Below, piece by piece: positions 11,641 to 22,814 of a stretch of DNA of 64,000 bases; position 1 is the first letter of the stretch; every line of letters starts with the position of its first letter. Where the stretch lies: the NCBI GenBank assembly GCA_023935145.1, contig CM043700.1, positions 67,311,120 to 67,375,119 of the forward strand, written 5' to 3'. The notes under the pieces were generated by a model. It was not told where the DNA came from and searched no databases. It saw nothing but the letters and a program-made list of their open reading frames with translations. A program made the position numbers and the translations under genes. The stretch comes from Bretschneidera sinensis. Its lineage: Eukaryota; Streptophyta; Magnoliopsida; Brassicales; Akaniaceae.

Positions 11641-11929
11641 AATCAATTTCTCTATCTCTTGTTTCTGGAAGTGAAGGTATTGTATGCCTTTAAATTTACT
11701 TGTTTAGAACTTGGTTCTCAATGTATGGAGTGATCAAACTCTCTAGCAGGTGGTAACTCCTTAGGTTCTTCAAAGATAACTTGGTAAATCTGTAGGAGTT
11801 TTGTAATCCCTTTAGGAATAATAAAAGTGTTAACTAAGGAATTACTAGGTCCCAATTAAAAACAAGAAGATATACCTTCAGCTATAGATAATTTCTTTAA
11901 GCATCTCAAGCTAATCTGCTAAGGGTTTA

Positions 11930-12370
11930 ATTGAGGTTCTCCTACTAAATGAACCTTAGTCCCTTGTCATTCAAAGTTCATTGTGTGTTGTTTATAATCA
12001 CTAACAATTGGACCAAATAGTTCAAGCCATTGAATGCCTAAAACTAAACCAAATCCTTCAATAGGTAGTTAGAACACATCAAAAGTAAACATGTGATATT
12101 GGAGATATAGAAGTATCTAACTACACCAATGATTGTAGGTAAGGAACTCCTCATTGCCAATCTTGACTCTAAAGGGTTTACAAGGTCTGATAGACCATCC
12201 TAGCATCTTTGAACTTTGTGTTGGGTAAAATCGTGAGTGCTGCCACTATCATTGAGAACCTGGATGTTGTGAGTTTTTCAAACACCAGTAACCTTAGTAG
12301 TGCATAGACTAGATTGACCAGCAAGAGAATTCATATTGATGCCATAAACTTCAATTTCTTGATCTGAAGT
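11930..12370 (-). pseudogene. Gypsy aspartic protease remnant
   Basis: Between the zinc knuckle and RT the minus strand reads MNSLAGQSSLC, then VLNDSGSTHDF at about 12280-12230. The active-site motif D-S/T-G is present as DSGS. Downstream text (NPLESRLAMRSSLPTI, GLRFI) is broken by stops. The domain would cut the Gag-Pol polyprotein. Confidence 0.65.
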
Positions 12371-12419
12371 ATAATCATTTTCAACAAAGGTCTTAACCTC
12401 AAATTGTGGTTCTTCTACC

Positions 12420-13115
12420 ACCATCAATAAAAGATATTGATGTTTGCATTTGTGAGTAGGAGTAAACTTGTTATCACAATTATTGCAAAGGTATTTGTCC
12501 TTTTTTATTTTCAGTTTTGCAGGGACGAGTCTCTTAATTGGGAATGTAGGTGCTGTTGTAGGAGTGAGATGCTTGATGGATGGGCCAATTGGAGTTGATC
12601 ACAACCCAAAACTAGTTGGAGGTTTATTCCACTGAGCTTTCCATGGTTTCTTCATATCAATATACTTCGTTTCAAATAACTTTACTAATGACATAACCTT
12701 TAATAGAGAGGAGGATTGAGCAACAAGTAATTCCCTCTTTAATTCAGGCTTAGTCTTGAGATAAAAAAAAACACTTATAAGAAAGAGTTTTTACAAGCCA
12801 GTTACCTTATTAGAAAGGTTCTCAAACTGATCTTGGTACTCAACTACACTGCTGGTTTGCTGCAGCTTGGCCAGAGCACCTATATGGTCTTCCTAAGAAG
12901 AATGACTAAATATTTCTTTGATCTTGTCCAAGAAATCACCCCAAGAATGAATAAAACCATTGTTAGTAGCCCATTGATACCAGGAAAAGTTGTTCCTTCC
13001 AAGTGAAATCAAGAAATTAACAGCCTTTGATCAATTGGAGTAGAATGGTCCATACATCTCATCTGATTCAATACGCAAGGGTTAGTCAAAAGAAATATAA
13101 TTATTGTGCATCTTG
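12420..13115 (-). pseudogene. Gypsy gag with CCHC knuckle, 5' end missing
   Basis: The minus strand has a CCHC-like knuckle near 12500-12440 (CNNCDNKFTPTHKCKH, close to C-x2-C-x4-H-x4-C spacing with changes). Upstream, decayed gag text is seen (SWLEGTTFPGIN near 12970, MDHSTPIDQRLLIS near 13050-13010). Sequence identity to gag ends near 13115. Confidence 0.55.
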
Positions 13116-13120
13116 TGAAA

Positions 13121-13440
13121 AAATAATTCTAATATAATTAGCTACTATAACATAAATATTAGTAAAAATAATATATAAAATATAGTAAATTATAATAATA
13201 ATTAATAAAAATATAATTAAATATTTTATAATAAAAAATATTTGAAACTAATATATAATTGAGTACTACAATATTATTATAGTATATACATATAAATAAT
13301 ACTTATAAATAAATGAAAATACCACGAACATGTTAATTAAACAAATATTGTGATCGATCACATCTTCAATTTCATCTTTTCCATTATAACAAAAATTGTA
13401 ATGGGATTCCAACCAAACACTGTAATCGGTCCCAACTTCA
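13121..13440. repeat. AT-rich non-autonomous element, copy 1
   Basis: An almost pure AT stretch (13125-13320, rich in 'aataatataat') is followed by 'gaacatgttaa', 'caaatattgtgatcg', 'tcttttccattat' and 'gattccaaccaaacactg'. The same order recurs at 60526-61620 ('gaacatgttaa', 'caagtattgtaatcg', 'tcttttccatatt', 'ccgcaaccaaacag'). This looks like a family of AT-rich non-coding elements ending in a 'ccattac...aaccaaaca' type tail. No coding capacity. Confidence 0.5.
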
Positions 13441-13442
13441 AT

Positions 13443-13521
13443 TTAAGGTTTAGTGTTTTATGGTTTAGGGTTTAGGATTTTAAGATTTTAAGGTTTAGAG
13501 TTTAGGGTAATTAGGGTTTCT
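13443..13521 (+). repeat. Degenerate telomere-like (TTTAGGG) stretch
   Basis: About 80 bases with repeated GGTTTAG / GTTTAGGG-like words ('atggtttagggtttaggat', 'ggtttagagtttagggt', 'attagggtttc'). Plant telomere repeats are TTTAGGG; only a few exact units are present. Such motifs also occur by chance in gene-flanking DNA. Confidence 0.45.
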
Positions 13522-13925
13522 AGTTTTATGGAATCTAAAATTGATTTTATAATTATTTTATAATTTTAAAAAATATGAACCAATCCACTTTTGTGTTCTT
13601 GTCATTCTAATTTTTTAGTCTCGTGACAAAAATTTTCCATGATAGTTTTATCCGTCCTGTTGAGTTTTAAAAAATTTCGTAGGAATTTTATAATTTGTTT
13701 TGAAAATACCAATTATCACCGAGGAAAAATATACTTATAGTTTTCTTTATTAAATAATTTAAAAATAAGATCAGTCAACGAAATTTTCGGGTCAAGCCCA
13801 ACCCACCGACCCAAACCCATTTCTTTCAAATACTAGGGTATTAATAAAGTGTATAAAATATAATATTATTATATATAATACAATGTATACCAAAATAAAG
13901 CACCATCTTTTCACATATAAAAAAA
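13522..13925. other. Non-coding stretch, no gene seen
   Basis: AT-rich DNA with no recognisable frame. It includes 'gggtcaagcccaaccc' near 13790, a common plant intergenic motif. Confidence 0.5.
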
Positions 13926-14999
13926 GGTGTTATCTTTTCAATTTTCACACCTATTTTCCAAAGAAAATAAAAAAGTGCTTTATTCCTCGTCTCTCTTTCA
14001 TCAATCTCTTAACCCATGTCTTACTTTGAAACCCTTGCCCTCTCTCTCAAATGATAGTCCTTTCTCTCTCAAACCCATATATTCTCTTAACCCATTTCTC
14101 TTTCTCAAACCCGTGATCTTTCTCAAACAAATCAGTCCTCCCACTATCTCAAACCCGTAGACTCTCTTAACCCATTTCTCCATCTCAAATCCGTGTTCTG
14201 TCTCTCAACAATGCAGTCCTCTCTCTCTCAAACCCAAAAATTAGTTTTCTCCAAGCGACGAAGAACCATAAGCCCAAGCTACTCGCGAAGAACCCATCCT
14301 TACCGTAAAGAAACCGCAAGCCCCATCGCAGCTCCACCGCCTTTTCCGTGAAGAACCCGCGAACAATTGCCTTAAAGAATCCGTGATTTGAAAAGTTAAA
14401 TCTCAAAAACTATTTCCTATATGGTTTTCCTAGAAAATTCGCCTGTAAAGCTGGGTTCCTAGTTTAGTCGTAAAGCTAGAGTTTTTTTGGGTTTCTAGGT
14501 TTAGTCGCAAATTCTCTTTTACTCTGATTTTCTACTTGATATGTCACTAATTTGTGTTTTATTTTTTCATTTATTCAAGTTGTCTTCTACTACATGTCTA
14601 GGTATGTTTTGCCTCTTTTAATTATTTCATTCTCATTATTCCCTGTAAAATTCTTTTTTTCAATTCTTTGTTAAATATGGTTATTATTTGTACTTTTTTT
14701 TTTAATGGTAATGGTTGAATAGTTGATCTTTTTAGTTGAGCAGGTCACTTTGAAAAAACATAGTGGTCAGTGGAAATTATGTTAATCCAATCTACTATTT
14801 CCATTTAGGTTGTTCTTTTAAATGACTTTGAGATTTATGAAAATGTCAATGTATTGATCGAATAAGAAGCCAATTGATAGTGGTAAAACCACTTGCTAGT
14901 GGAGTTTATGTGCTTTTCTCTATTATCAATTATCAGTTTCTACATTATCTTTTTCTTTACCTCCATATGTAATTTCATTTCTATTGGTAAGCTTATATT
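13926..14999. other. CT-rich short-repeat region, function unknown
   Basis: About 13990-14240 is built from irregular repeats of 'ctcttaacccatttctc' and 'ctctctcaaaccc(g/a)'. The downstream part (14240-14600) resembles a plant 5' leader with an intron-like T-rich stretch, but no coding exon follows before the Tat fragment. The short frames here on both strands are translations of the CT repeat and do not look like proteins. It may be the remnant of a gene start cut by element E. Confidence 0.35.
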
Positions 15000-15029
15000 T
15001 ATGTTCTCTATGCATCAAGTTTTGGCTTA

Positions 15030-16030
15030 CAAATACTTCGACACGACTATTATTGGCCGAGGTTGCAATAAGACGCTACCGACATGGTCAAGAGGTGTAT
15101 GACTTGCCAAAAATATGCCTCAATATCCCGATAACTCGCCAACCCTTTGATATCAATTACTAGTCCACTTCCCTTCACCATGTGGGGAATGGACATACTG
15201 GGGACGTTCCAAGAAGCTACGGGGCAAAAAAAGCATTTGATGGTGGCTATCGATTACTGCACCAAGTGGATAGAAGTCGAGCCTCTCACCAAAATCACCG
15301 ACTACCAGACCTGAGAATTCATGTGAAAATCGATTGTATGTAGATTTGGGATACCGAAGGTGCTCATCACAAATAACGAAAAGAAATTCTATAGTTCCCG
15401 ATTCAAATCTTTTTGCCAAAACCTCGAGATCAAGCATTATACATCCTCAGTTGGTTACCCTCATGCCAATGGGCAAGCAGAAGTGACTAACAGGACTCTC
15501 ATACAAGGAATCAAGAAGAGGCTTGAAGATGCTGACAGACAGTGGGTCCAACACCCACCAAATTTCCTCTGCGCTTACCAGACGACCACTCGAACTCCAA
15601 CGGGGGAAACCCCGTTCTTCCTTACTTATAGATCGGAGGCTATTATCCCTCTCAAGATAGGAGCACCTCCCCTCAGAGTTCAGCACTTTAAAGTAGGCAA
15701 TAACGAAGAAACCCTCATAATGAATGTCGACTTGATTGATGAGGCAAGAGACAAAGTTCATATCAAACTTGTTGCTTACCAACAGAGGGTGTCGAGTTAT
15801 TAAAACTCCCAAGTCCGAGGGAAAACATTCAGGTTGCATGATTTGATACTTAGAAATAACGAGGTATCTCACCCTTGAGAAATAGGAAAACTCCTCCCTA
15901 ACTAAGAAGGGATTTATCACATCAAGAAGGTTTTCTGAGCTAGGACCTACAAGTTGGAAGATCTCAGCGGCAAACCGATACCCCTGAATTTGAATGTTGA
16001 AAATCTTCGCAAATTTTATCAATGGAAATT
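15030..16030 (+). pseudogene. Element E integrase
   Basis: The zinc-binding part reads RHDYYWPRLQ, stop, DATDMVKRCMTCQKYAS (about 15039-15120). The core follows as WGMDILGTFQEATGQKKH (first Asp), VAIDYCTKWIEVEPL, then VLITNNEKKF where the usual second catalytic Asp of TDNG is Asn, and PHANGQAEVTNRTL with the Glu kept. The open stretch 15360-15803 continues TTTRTPTGETPF, RSEAIIPLKIG and LVAYQQRV. After a stop the C-terminal text goes on to about 16030 (KLEDLSGKPIPLNLN, ENLRKFYQ). Stops at about 15066, 15315 and 15801, with the lost Asp, show it is inactive. Motif choice is that of Tat/Athila integrases. Confidence 0.85.
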
Positions 16031-16104
16031 TGTCTATCTTTTAGTTTTATCTATTTAATTTTCAGATATTATTAATAAAAGATTCGTTTGATTCTTTCAT
16101 CAAC

Positions 16105-16375
16105 ATTTATTTTAATAAGGGGCCCGATCTCCTTCCGTTCAAATAAAGACTGAAGAGAATGCCCTGAGCTCTTCCTCTTCGGATCCCTCTTTAATTATAG
16201 AAAAAGGGCCACGAGCTCCTTTCACTCAAATGAAGACCGATGAAAAGGCCATGAGCTCTATTCCCCTCGGATCAATCCTTATTCAAGATTAAGGGGCCTT
16301 AAGTCCCTTCATCAAGTTAAGGACCAGGGAGAAAGCCCCAAGCTCTTCCTCCTCAAACTTCTCTTCTACTCAAAA
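16105..16375 (+). repeat. Tandem repeats after element E pol (about 80-bp unit)
   Basis: Three to four diverged units each hold a 'ggggcc/aagggcc' start, 'gagctc(c/t)', 'caaatgaagacc/caaataaagact' and 'cct(c/t)ggatc'. Short tandem arrays downstream of pol are common in Tat elements. No coding role is apparent. Confidence 0.6.
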
Positions 16376-16558
16376 ATCAATATAAGTAAATGAGACTGTA
16401 AGGAAAAAATAAAATTTCTACAACCCAAAAGTTATTGCATTGTGCGAGAACGAATGATAAAAAACGAACATTTTATTAACTTAGAAGAAATCTTAAATAA
16501 AAGAAAATGGCACTAACAGCCTTGTAAATAACAAAAAGAAAAAAAATAAGTAAAAGCC

Positions 16559-18469
16559 TTATAGGTCGGCCTTAACCTCCTCTACATCACGAGCTCGAGT
16601 CTGAACCTCCTCTTTGACCTCCTCGGTCTCGTTAGCCTCCACTACAACCGTGGTTTCATCTTCAAAGAGGTCAAGTACCAAGAAGTCCCACCCTGGAAAG
16701 GCTGGGGCCACTTTTTTCTTTGCCTCCTCGAAGTCATCAAGGTAGAAATCACACGAGGCTTCTTTCAAGGCTTGGTTGAGGTCAACATACTTCTTGAAGA
16801 CTTCAACGGCCTCCTTCACAATAGCTTCTTTCTCCACCCTTAGTCTCTTGACTTAAACTTTGGCAACATCCCTCCCAGCCTTGATCGTGCCTAATTCAAT
16901 AATTAGGAGAGCCTTAGCTCGCTCCTCAGCGATCACGCTGGTTTTGACGCTCGCGATCTCGGCAATGTTCTTTGTATATCCTATAGCTTCTTAGCAAAGT
17001 GGTGATGGTCTTCCAACTTTCTATTGATGTTTAGGTAGTGATGACATCATAGTCGAAGCTATGCTCACTTGAAAATTACCCAAGTAAAATAGCTTGGCCT
17101 TAGGTAAATTAAGTTGAAAGATGAATATTGAAGATTGAAGAATTACCTTGGAAGTTAATTCTTCCACCATCCCAGCAAGGAACTCTATAGGCTCCTTACT
17201 CAGCATGACCATATCCCGATGAGGGATACCTCTGACCAGGTGCTCCTGAGTAACCCTGGCACTGCCAAATACCGAATTCATGGCCTTCAAGCACTAGTTC
17301 AGCTTCAGGACCTCTGGTGGCACTTACGAAACAGAGGGAGAATGAAACCTATACACCATATATCTAGGAAGAGGAGGAAGGGAACCTTTAGGTTTCGAAA
17401 GAAGAGGAGGAGGAAGAAGATTCTGAGAATGCTCCTTGGTAAGTTCCCTTTTCTCTGAAGGGTCAACTTCTTTATGGCCTTCTGCAAGCCTTCTTCTCTT
17501 AGCCCTCTTAGCCTCCTTCTGAGCTTGAGTAGTGGCATCCATCTCTGCAAAGTCAAAGAAGATATAAGTACGAGTGAAAGAAAGAAGAGATAAAATTAGG
17601 AGAAGTAAAATGGTTTGAGCCTATACCCACCTCTCTGCCCTCTAGGCAGAGTCCAAAACTAGCTAACTCCGAGTTGTCATTTAAGATAGCAACATCTATG
17701 GCCCTGGCTACCATATCCATTATTGTTTTCTTTTCGGGCCTGAAGAGAAAAGGGTTTTTATTAGATCTCAAAAGGTCTACGTCCCACTTCAATGGAACTT
17801 TGAAGCTCCTATTATTCTGAATATTTTCCATAACTTGAGGGAGGTGGGATTCTTCTCTAATAACCCCTTCTTTTTCCGTGAGCTAATCACTACCCAACCG
17901 TACTCCAAATGGAGGTTAACTTGTAAAAGGGCCTTAAAAACGTTAATATTCATTAACCCTTGCACTTTCTTATAGACATATATGAAAACCACTAGCAGAC
18001 GTACAAAGTTGGTTACTAATTGACACAAGGCTATACCATAGTGGTTCAAAATAAAGCAGAAGAAATAGTGTCAAAGAAATCTAAGATTAACCTTTAGAGA
18101 GTGGTTGTAGACGCAAAGGTCAAAAGGCGCTTCCCCCCTAAGATTATCACAAACTCATTCCCCTATCCTAGCATTTCTGAGTCCATAGTCCTTTGGGATC
18201 CTATACATAATTCTAAAGACTTCAAAGTCTCCTTCATCTAACTTATTGGGTTCCGAGAGAGCTTTGAATATCAAATCTCTAGAATCTTCACCCATCTCCT
18301 CTTGGAATTCAGCTAAGGCATGATTACTCTTCAAGGATGACTTGGCATCCTCTCCTCTAAACAAAACCAATGCACGAGATTCAGCCAAGGTGCTACTTAC
18401 CTCGACCTCCATAAGACTATGAGAACTATCACTATCAAAAGACATTGGAGAGAAACAAAAACTTAACAA
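16559..18469 (-). pseudogene. Antisense ORF of Tat element (gypsy-type transposase-like domain)
   Basis: This ORF lies on the strand opposite to integrase, as in Tat-lineage elements. A start at 18446 or 18469 gives MSFDSDSSHSLMEVEVSSTL, an acidic segment and FEVFRIMYRIPKDYGLRNAR, the entry of the gypsy-type transposase domain. The text goes on through 18049-17789 (HYGIALCQLVTNFVRLLVVF and INVFKALLQVNLHLEYGWVV) and 17831-17553 (WNVDLLRSNKNPFLFRPEKK). 17542-17324 is Lys/Arg-rich, and 16837-16559 is Lys/Glu-rich and likely coiled (KEAVEVFKKYVDLNQALKEA). Frame changes and stops split it into at least five pieces. Its role in the element is not known; nucleic-acid binding is only a guess. Confidence 0.72.
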
Positions 18470-18934
18470 AAGAAGTTCTAAAGGTTTTTGTTTTTGAAAA
18501 CTCTGAAGAACATTGCTTACGAAAACTCCAAGCTTTTTGTATCATTTAAGCTCTGAGGGCTCTCATAAGATCACTTGGTTAAAGAATAATAGAAGTGAAG
18601 TGAAGATTATGTGAGGTCCCCATCTCCCTTATAAAGAGCTCCTAACAGTTGTAAAGAGCTACTAACAGTTGCAATTGACTTAAATGAGGGGGAGTCACTT
18701 CAAATCATTGAGGATAGAATGGTTAGGAATGCCCCTATTAATTATATAAACATTCTAGAAACCCCAACCTATGGGTCCCAAAACTCGAAGCCTTGGCCCA
18801 ACCTATGAACCCAAAAATTTGAAGCCTAAGCCCAGCCAATGGTCCCTAAAATTAGAATCTTGGCCTAGATAATAGGCCCTAAAGATTAACTTCAAGGACC
18901 ACCAAATGAGCCAAACGTCCACAACAACAATAAA

Positions 18935-19806
18935 ACTTGCTTGAAAGATCAAGTGCATCCTCCTCGGAGCTATTTTAGAAACTCTGAGAAGTACAATCTA
19001 AGTCATCCTCCTCGAAACTGTTTCCAAAACTCCGAGGAGTTCAATCCAAGTTATCCTCCTCGGAACTGTCTCCAAAACTCTGAGGAGTTTGATCTAAGTA
19101 ATCCTCCTCTAAAGTATCTCTAAAACTCCAAGGAGTTCAATCCAAGTCATCCTCCTTAAAATTGCCTCCAAAACTCGAAGGAATTCGATCCAAGTCATCC
19201 TCATCGGAATTGCCTCCAAAACTCGAAGGAATTCGATCCAAGTCATCCTCCTCGGAACTATCTCCAAGACTGGGAGGTGTTCACTCCAAGTCATCTTCAT
19301 ATAACTTATCTCTAAAACTCCGAGGAGTTCATGCTAAGTTCAACTCCTCAGACTTATCTCCAAGACTTTGACAAGTTCATGATGAGTTCATGACTAGTTC
19401 AACTCCTCGGACTTATCTCTAAGATTTCGAGGAGTTCACTCTAATTTATCCTCCTCGGACTTATCTCAAAGATTCTGAGGAGTTCACACCAAGTTCCAAT
19501 CCTCGGACTTATCTCTAAGACTTCGAGGAGTTAACACCAAGTTCAACTCCTCAGACTTATCTCTATGACTCCGAGGAGTTCATGCCAAGTTCAACTCCTC
19601 AGACTTATCTCCAAGACTCTGAGGAGTTCACTCCAAGTTCAACTCCTCAGAACTATCTCTAAGACTCCAAGGAGTTAACGCCAAGTTTAACTCCTCATAC
19701 TTATCTCTAAGACTTTGAGGAGTTCACACCAAGTTCAACTCCTCGGAACTGTCTCCAAGACTCTGAAGAGTTCACGCCAAGTTCAATCCCTCAGACTTAT
19801 CTTCAA
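18935..19806 (+). repeat. 48-bp tandem array with a hairpin in each unit (left part)
   Basis: About 18 units of 48 bp follow the pattern CTCCTCGGACTTATCTCTAA then GACTCCGAGGAGTTCACACC then AAGTTCAA with variation. The phase is clear at 19501/19549. Inside each unit 'ctcctcgga' and 'tccgaggag' are reverse complements, so each unit can form a stem of about 9 bp with a loop near 14 bases. The array belongs to the 3' region of element E and is interrupted at 19806 by element F. Confidence 0.88.
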
Positions 19807-22605
19807 GTGTAACAACCCATCCCGGGTTGGCCACCCCCGAGACAGTGTCATCATATTTTGAGAATCCCAACACAACACATATATGCAACAATAAAAATAA
19901 TACTAACATATTTTTTTTATATCATTCTGATATTAACTTAAACATAAAATACAACGCAAAATGCATAAATATTTACTAATAAAATTTTTATATTTCATTT
20001 TCTCATTTGTCTGAGGATATTGACACGTACGTGGCTTACAGAAAATGATTTCGTCTAACTCTCAACCCACTAGACTATTTGTCTTGCCTGCTACCTAAAA
20101 TCATTGTACAATGAGGGATGAGCTTCATAAGCTCAATGAGTTAGATTTACTTTAAGTAATTTAAATAAAAAAGAAATATCTAGTGATGATATTAAAATAA
20201 ATTATTAGCTTATGCTTTGGTGGTAGATAAAATTTAATTGATAGGTATGATATAAATATTGAACATTTGGAAAATTATTATGTGAAAAGAAATATTATTA
20301 GCATAATGAGTTGATTTAATAATGATGGTCATAAATAAAATTCTTGACGAATTTTGGTTAATAAATTGATGTGATACATGAGAAGAAATTATTAAAATTT
20401 ATCAAGCAAAAATTTGAGGAGATGCAGGATAGTTAAATTTAAATATTTCGAATTCATGTGGTTTTTATATTATTGTTCATATGCATATTTTATATTATTG
20501 TTCATATGCATATACATTAAATAAAAGAACCTAGAGGGGGCCGGTCTAATTGAAAAACCGTGACAACCGGTATATGCTGAAAATAAATACAGTGACAGCC
20601 GGTATATATATTTTAAATGAGAAAAATTAAATTTTAAAAAATAAATAAATTTGGGACGTCCAACAAAAAGAAAAAAAGAAAAAAAAAGTTTCTTTAAAAA
20701 AAAAGCCAAAATGTGGTAGTAAGTGGCAACACTTGCTACCAAAATATTGAAAGAATGGTGCATGTCCTCCACATTTTTGAAACGTGGAGGCTTGTTAAAT
20801 GCTGAGTAAGGTTTTATATATATATTAAATAAATTATACCTACAAAATCTCGTTTGGTTTTCCTTCAATTACTCGTCTTCTTTAAACACTTGGAGATCGA
20901 AAGAAAGGTTAAAAGAGCAAAATTTTGAAGGAGTTTACGGGAGAATTTTATAGAGAGTCACGAGAATCTATAAAAAAAAAACAGAAGGTAATAACATAAT
21001 GTTTATTTTTGAATTTTTAGCATACATGAAATTTCCCGAAATTCAAAGTGGAAATTTTCAAAGGGTGTGGTTTATGAAGAATTGAAGAAATAATTAGAAA
21101 TTTAATACAAATATTATGTCAGGTGTTGATGATTAGCAACCAAAAAAAATTTCTAAGAGGAACGAGAAAGGCAAGTAGGTGATCCACGGGTAGCTTTAAG
21201 TGCTATGTGGTGAGTTAGATTTACTTTAAGTAATCTAAATAAAAATCAAATATCTAGTAATAATATTAAAATAAATTATTAGCTTATGTTTTGGTGGTAG
21301 ACAAAAATTAAATTGATAGGTATGATATGGATATTGGACACATAGAAAATTATTATGTGAAAAGAAATATTATTAGAATAATAAATTGATTTAATAATAA
21401 AAGAGACAAGTGAAATTTTTTTTGAGGTATGGTTGATGTTTTGATACGAATTATGAGGAGATGAAATTTAGTGGATCTTGGCAAGTTTTAATGGATGAAT
21501 TGATGTGATTTGTGATGAGAGGAATTTAGTGAATTTTTTTTTTTTATAATTTGAGAAAAATAAGGATAGCAAATTTAAATATTTGAATTCATATTTGTTT
21601 TTTTTATGTTATTGTTCAGATGCATATTTCGTATTATTGTTCATATGCGTATGCATTAAATAAAAAGAAAAGAACCGGGAAGAGGGCCGGTCTAATTGAA
21701 AAAAGATGACAGCCGGTATAGGTTGGAAATAAAAGGGACACTGTGACAGCCGATATATGCTGGAAATAAATACCGTGACAACCGAGATAAGCTAGAAAGA
21801 AAAGAACCAGGAAGGGGCCGGTCTAAGATAATAAAAACATGTCGACATGTGGGAAGACGTTCTCATAATAATAATTCATGCATTGCATCTGTTTTACATA
21901 TTGATTTCATTACTAAAATGCTGATGTGTGGTTTGTTATTGTGAATTTTATTTATAGATGAATGAATCTAACAGAGAGACAGTTATTGTTAGAAAGGAAC
22001 CTAGAAGTATGATGCGATAAGAACCATCTAAATGGTAGATTTTATGATGTGAACATCATTACAAGGTAATTATGAGATAATTGATGGTCTTAAAGTGAAT
22101 CAATAAATAAGAAAAAAAGATTGATAGAGAATGAATCTTATGACATGTGTAGTGATAGTAGAATGCTAGTATCAAGTTGTATGAGATATAAATGATTAAA
22201 TATTGAAAGACCATTTATACAAATTGAGTACTTATAGTAAATTTAATTCACTGAGCTTGTGAAGCTCACCCTCCATTGTACAATGATTTCAAGTAGTAGG
22301 CATTACAAATAGTTTGGTGAGTTGAGGTTCAGATAAAATCATTTTCTGTAAGCCACGTACGTGTCAACATCCTCAAACTAATGAGAAAATAAAATAAAAA
22401 TTTATAGGTAAATATTCATGCATTTTAAGTTGCATATAATGCTTAAAGATCAGATTGATGAATCTCCCCTGTTGAGGGTTGAGGATTGATGTAAAAGAAT
22501 TTATGTTAATATTATTTTTATTTGTTGCATATATGTGTCGTGCTGGGATTTTCAAAATTTGATGACACCGTCTCGGGGTGGCCAACCTGAGATGGGTCGT
22601 TACAC
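19807..22605. mobile_element. Element F: non-coding transposon with long terminal inverted repeats
   Basis: The 2799-bp unit starts GTGTAACAACCCATCCCGGG and ends GATGGGTCGTTACAC. The inverted repeats run about 370-400 bases (19807-about 20180 and about 22225-22605), sharing for example 'gttggccacccc(c)gagac', 'acacatatatgcaacaa', 'gacacgtacgtggcttac' and 'atcattgtacaatg'. A 3-bp target duplication CAA flanks it (19804-19806, 22606-22608); CAAG is also possible. Inside, about 20143-20600 and about 21211-21765 are direct copies ('gttagatttactttaagtaa', 'attattagcttatg', 'ggggccggtctaa'), each followed by short repeats of 'gtgacagccggtatatgctg'. No transposase is seen. The superfamily is unclear: the ends are neither CACTA nor the usual Harbinger type. 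Confidence 0.8.
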
Positions 22606-22712
22606 CAAGACTCCGAAGAGTTAACACCAAGTTCAACTCCTCGGACTTATCTCCATGACTCTGAAAAGTTTACTCCAAGTTCAACTTCTCGCACCAATCT
22701 CTAAGTTCTAAA
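22606..22712 (+). repeat. 48-bp tandem array (right part, after element F)
   Basis: The array resumes at 22606 with 'caagactccgaagag' and holds about two more units ('ctcctcggacttatctcc', 'aacttctcgcaccaatctc'). The join with the left part, with one CAA removed, restores a normal unit ('cttatcttcaagactccg'). Confidence 0.85.
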
Positions 22713-22814
22713 TGGGAGCTTTTCGGATCAAGACTCCCCCCTCCCACTCAGAAGAGTTTATTCCAAAGTTTAAGATCCTTGGACTTATCTATTCTCCTAA
22801 TTATAGGGAGATTA

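Larger units (their letters stand above)
8577..13120 (-). mobile_element. 5'-truncated Ty3/gypsy (chromovirus-like) retrotransposon
   Basis: Reading right to left the order is gag zinc knuckle, protease, reverse transcriptase, RNase H, integrase with a chromodomain-like tail, polypurine tract and 3' LTR. This is the gypsy order. It is broken by many stops and shifts. The 5' LTR and the start of gag are missing: at about 13120 the sequence changes to AT-rich DNA. It is inserted at, or recombined with, the end of the PMD pseudogene. No TSD can be read because one end is gone. Confidence 0.85.

Noticed and set aside
13443..13521. True interstitial telomere array
   Set aside because: Only a few imperfect TTTAGGG-like units; too degenerate to claim a telomere-repair or fusion event.
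15447..16022. 191-codon minus-strand frame over the E integrase
   Set aside because: It is antisense to a clear integrase reading; the protein text has no family features.
18935..19806. CRISPR-like array
   Set aside because: Repeats and spacers are not distinct: the whole 48-bp unit is repeated, in a plant retrotransposon context.
20470..20868. 132-codon minus-strand frame inside element F
   Set aside because: Rich in Phe, Tyr, Leu and Lys from AT-rich DNA, overlaps the internal direct repeat, and its partner repeat (21211-21765) does not keep the frame.
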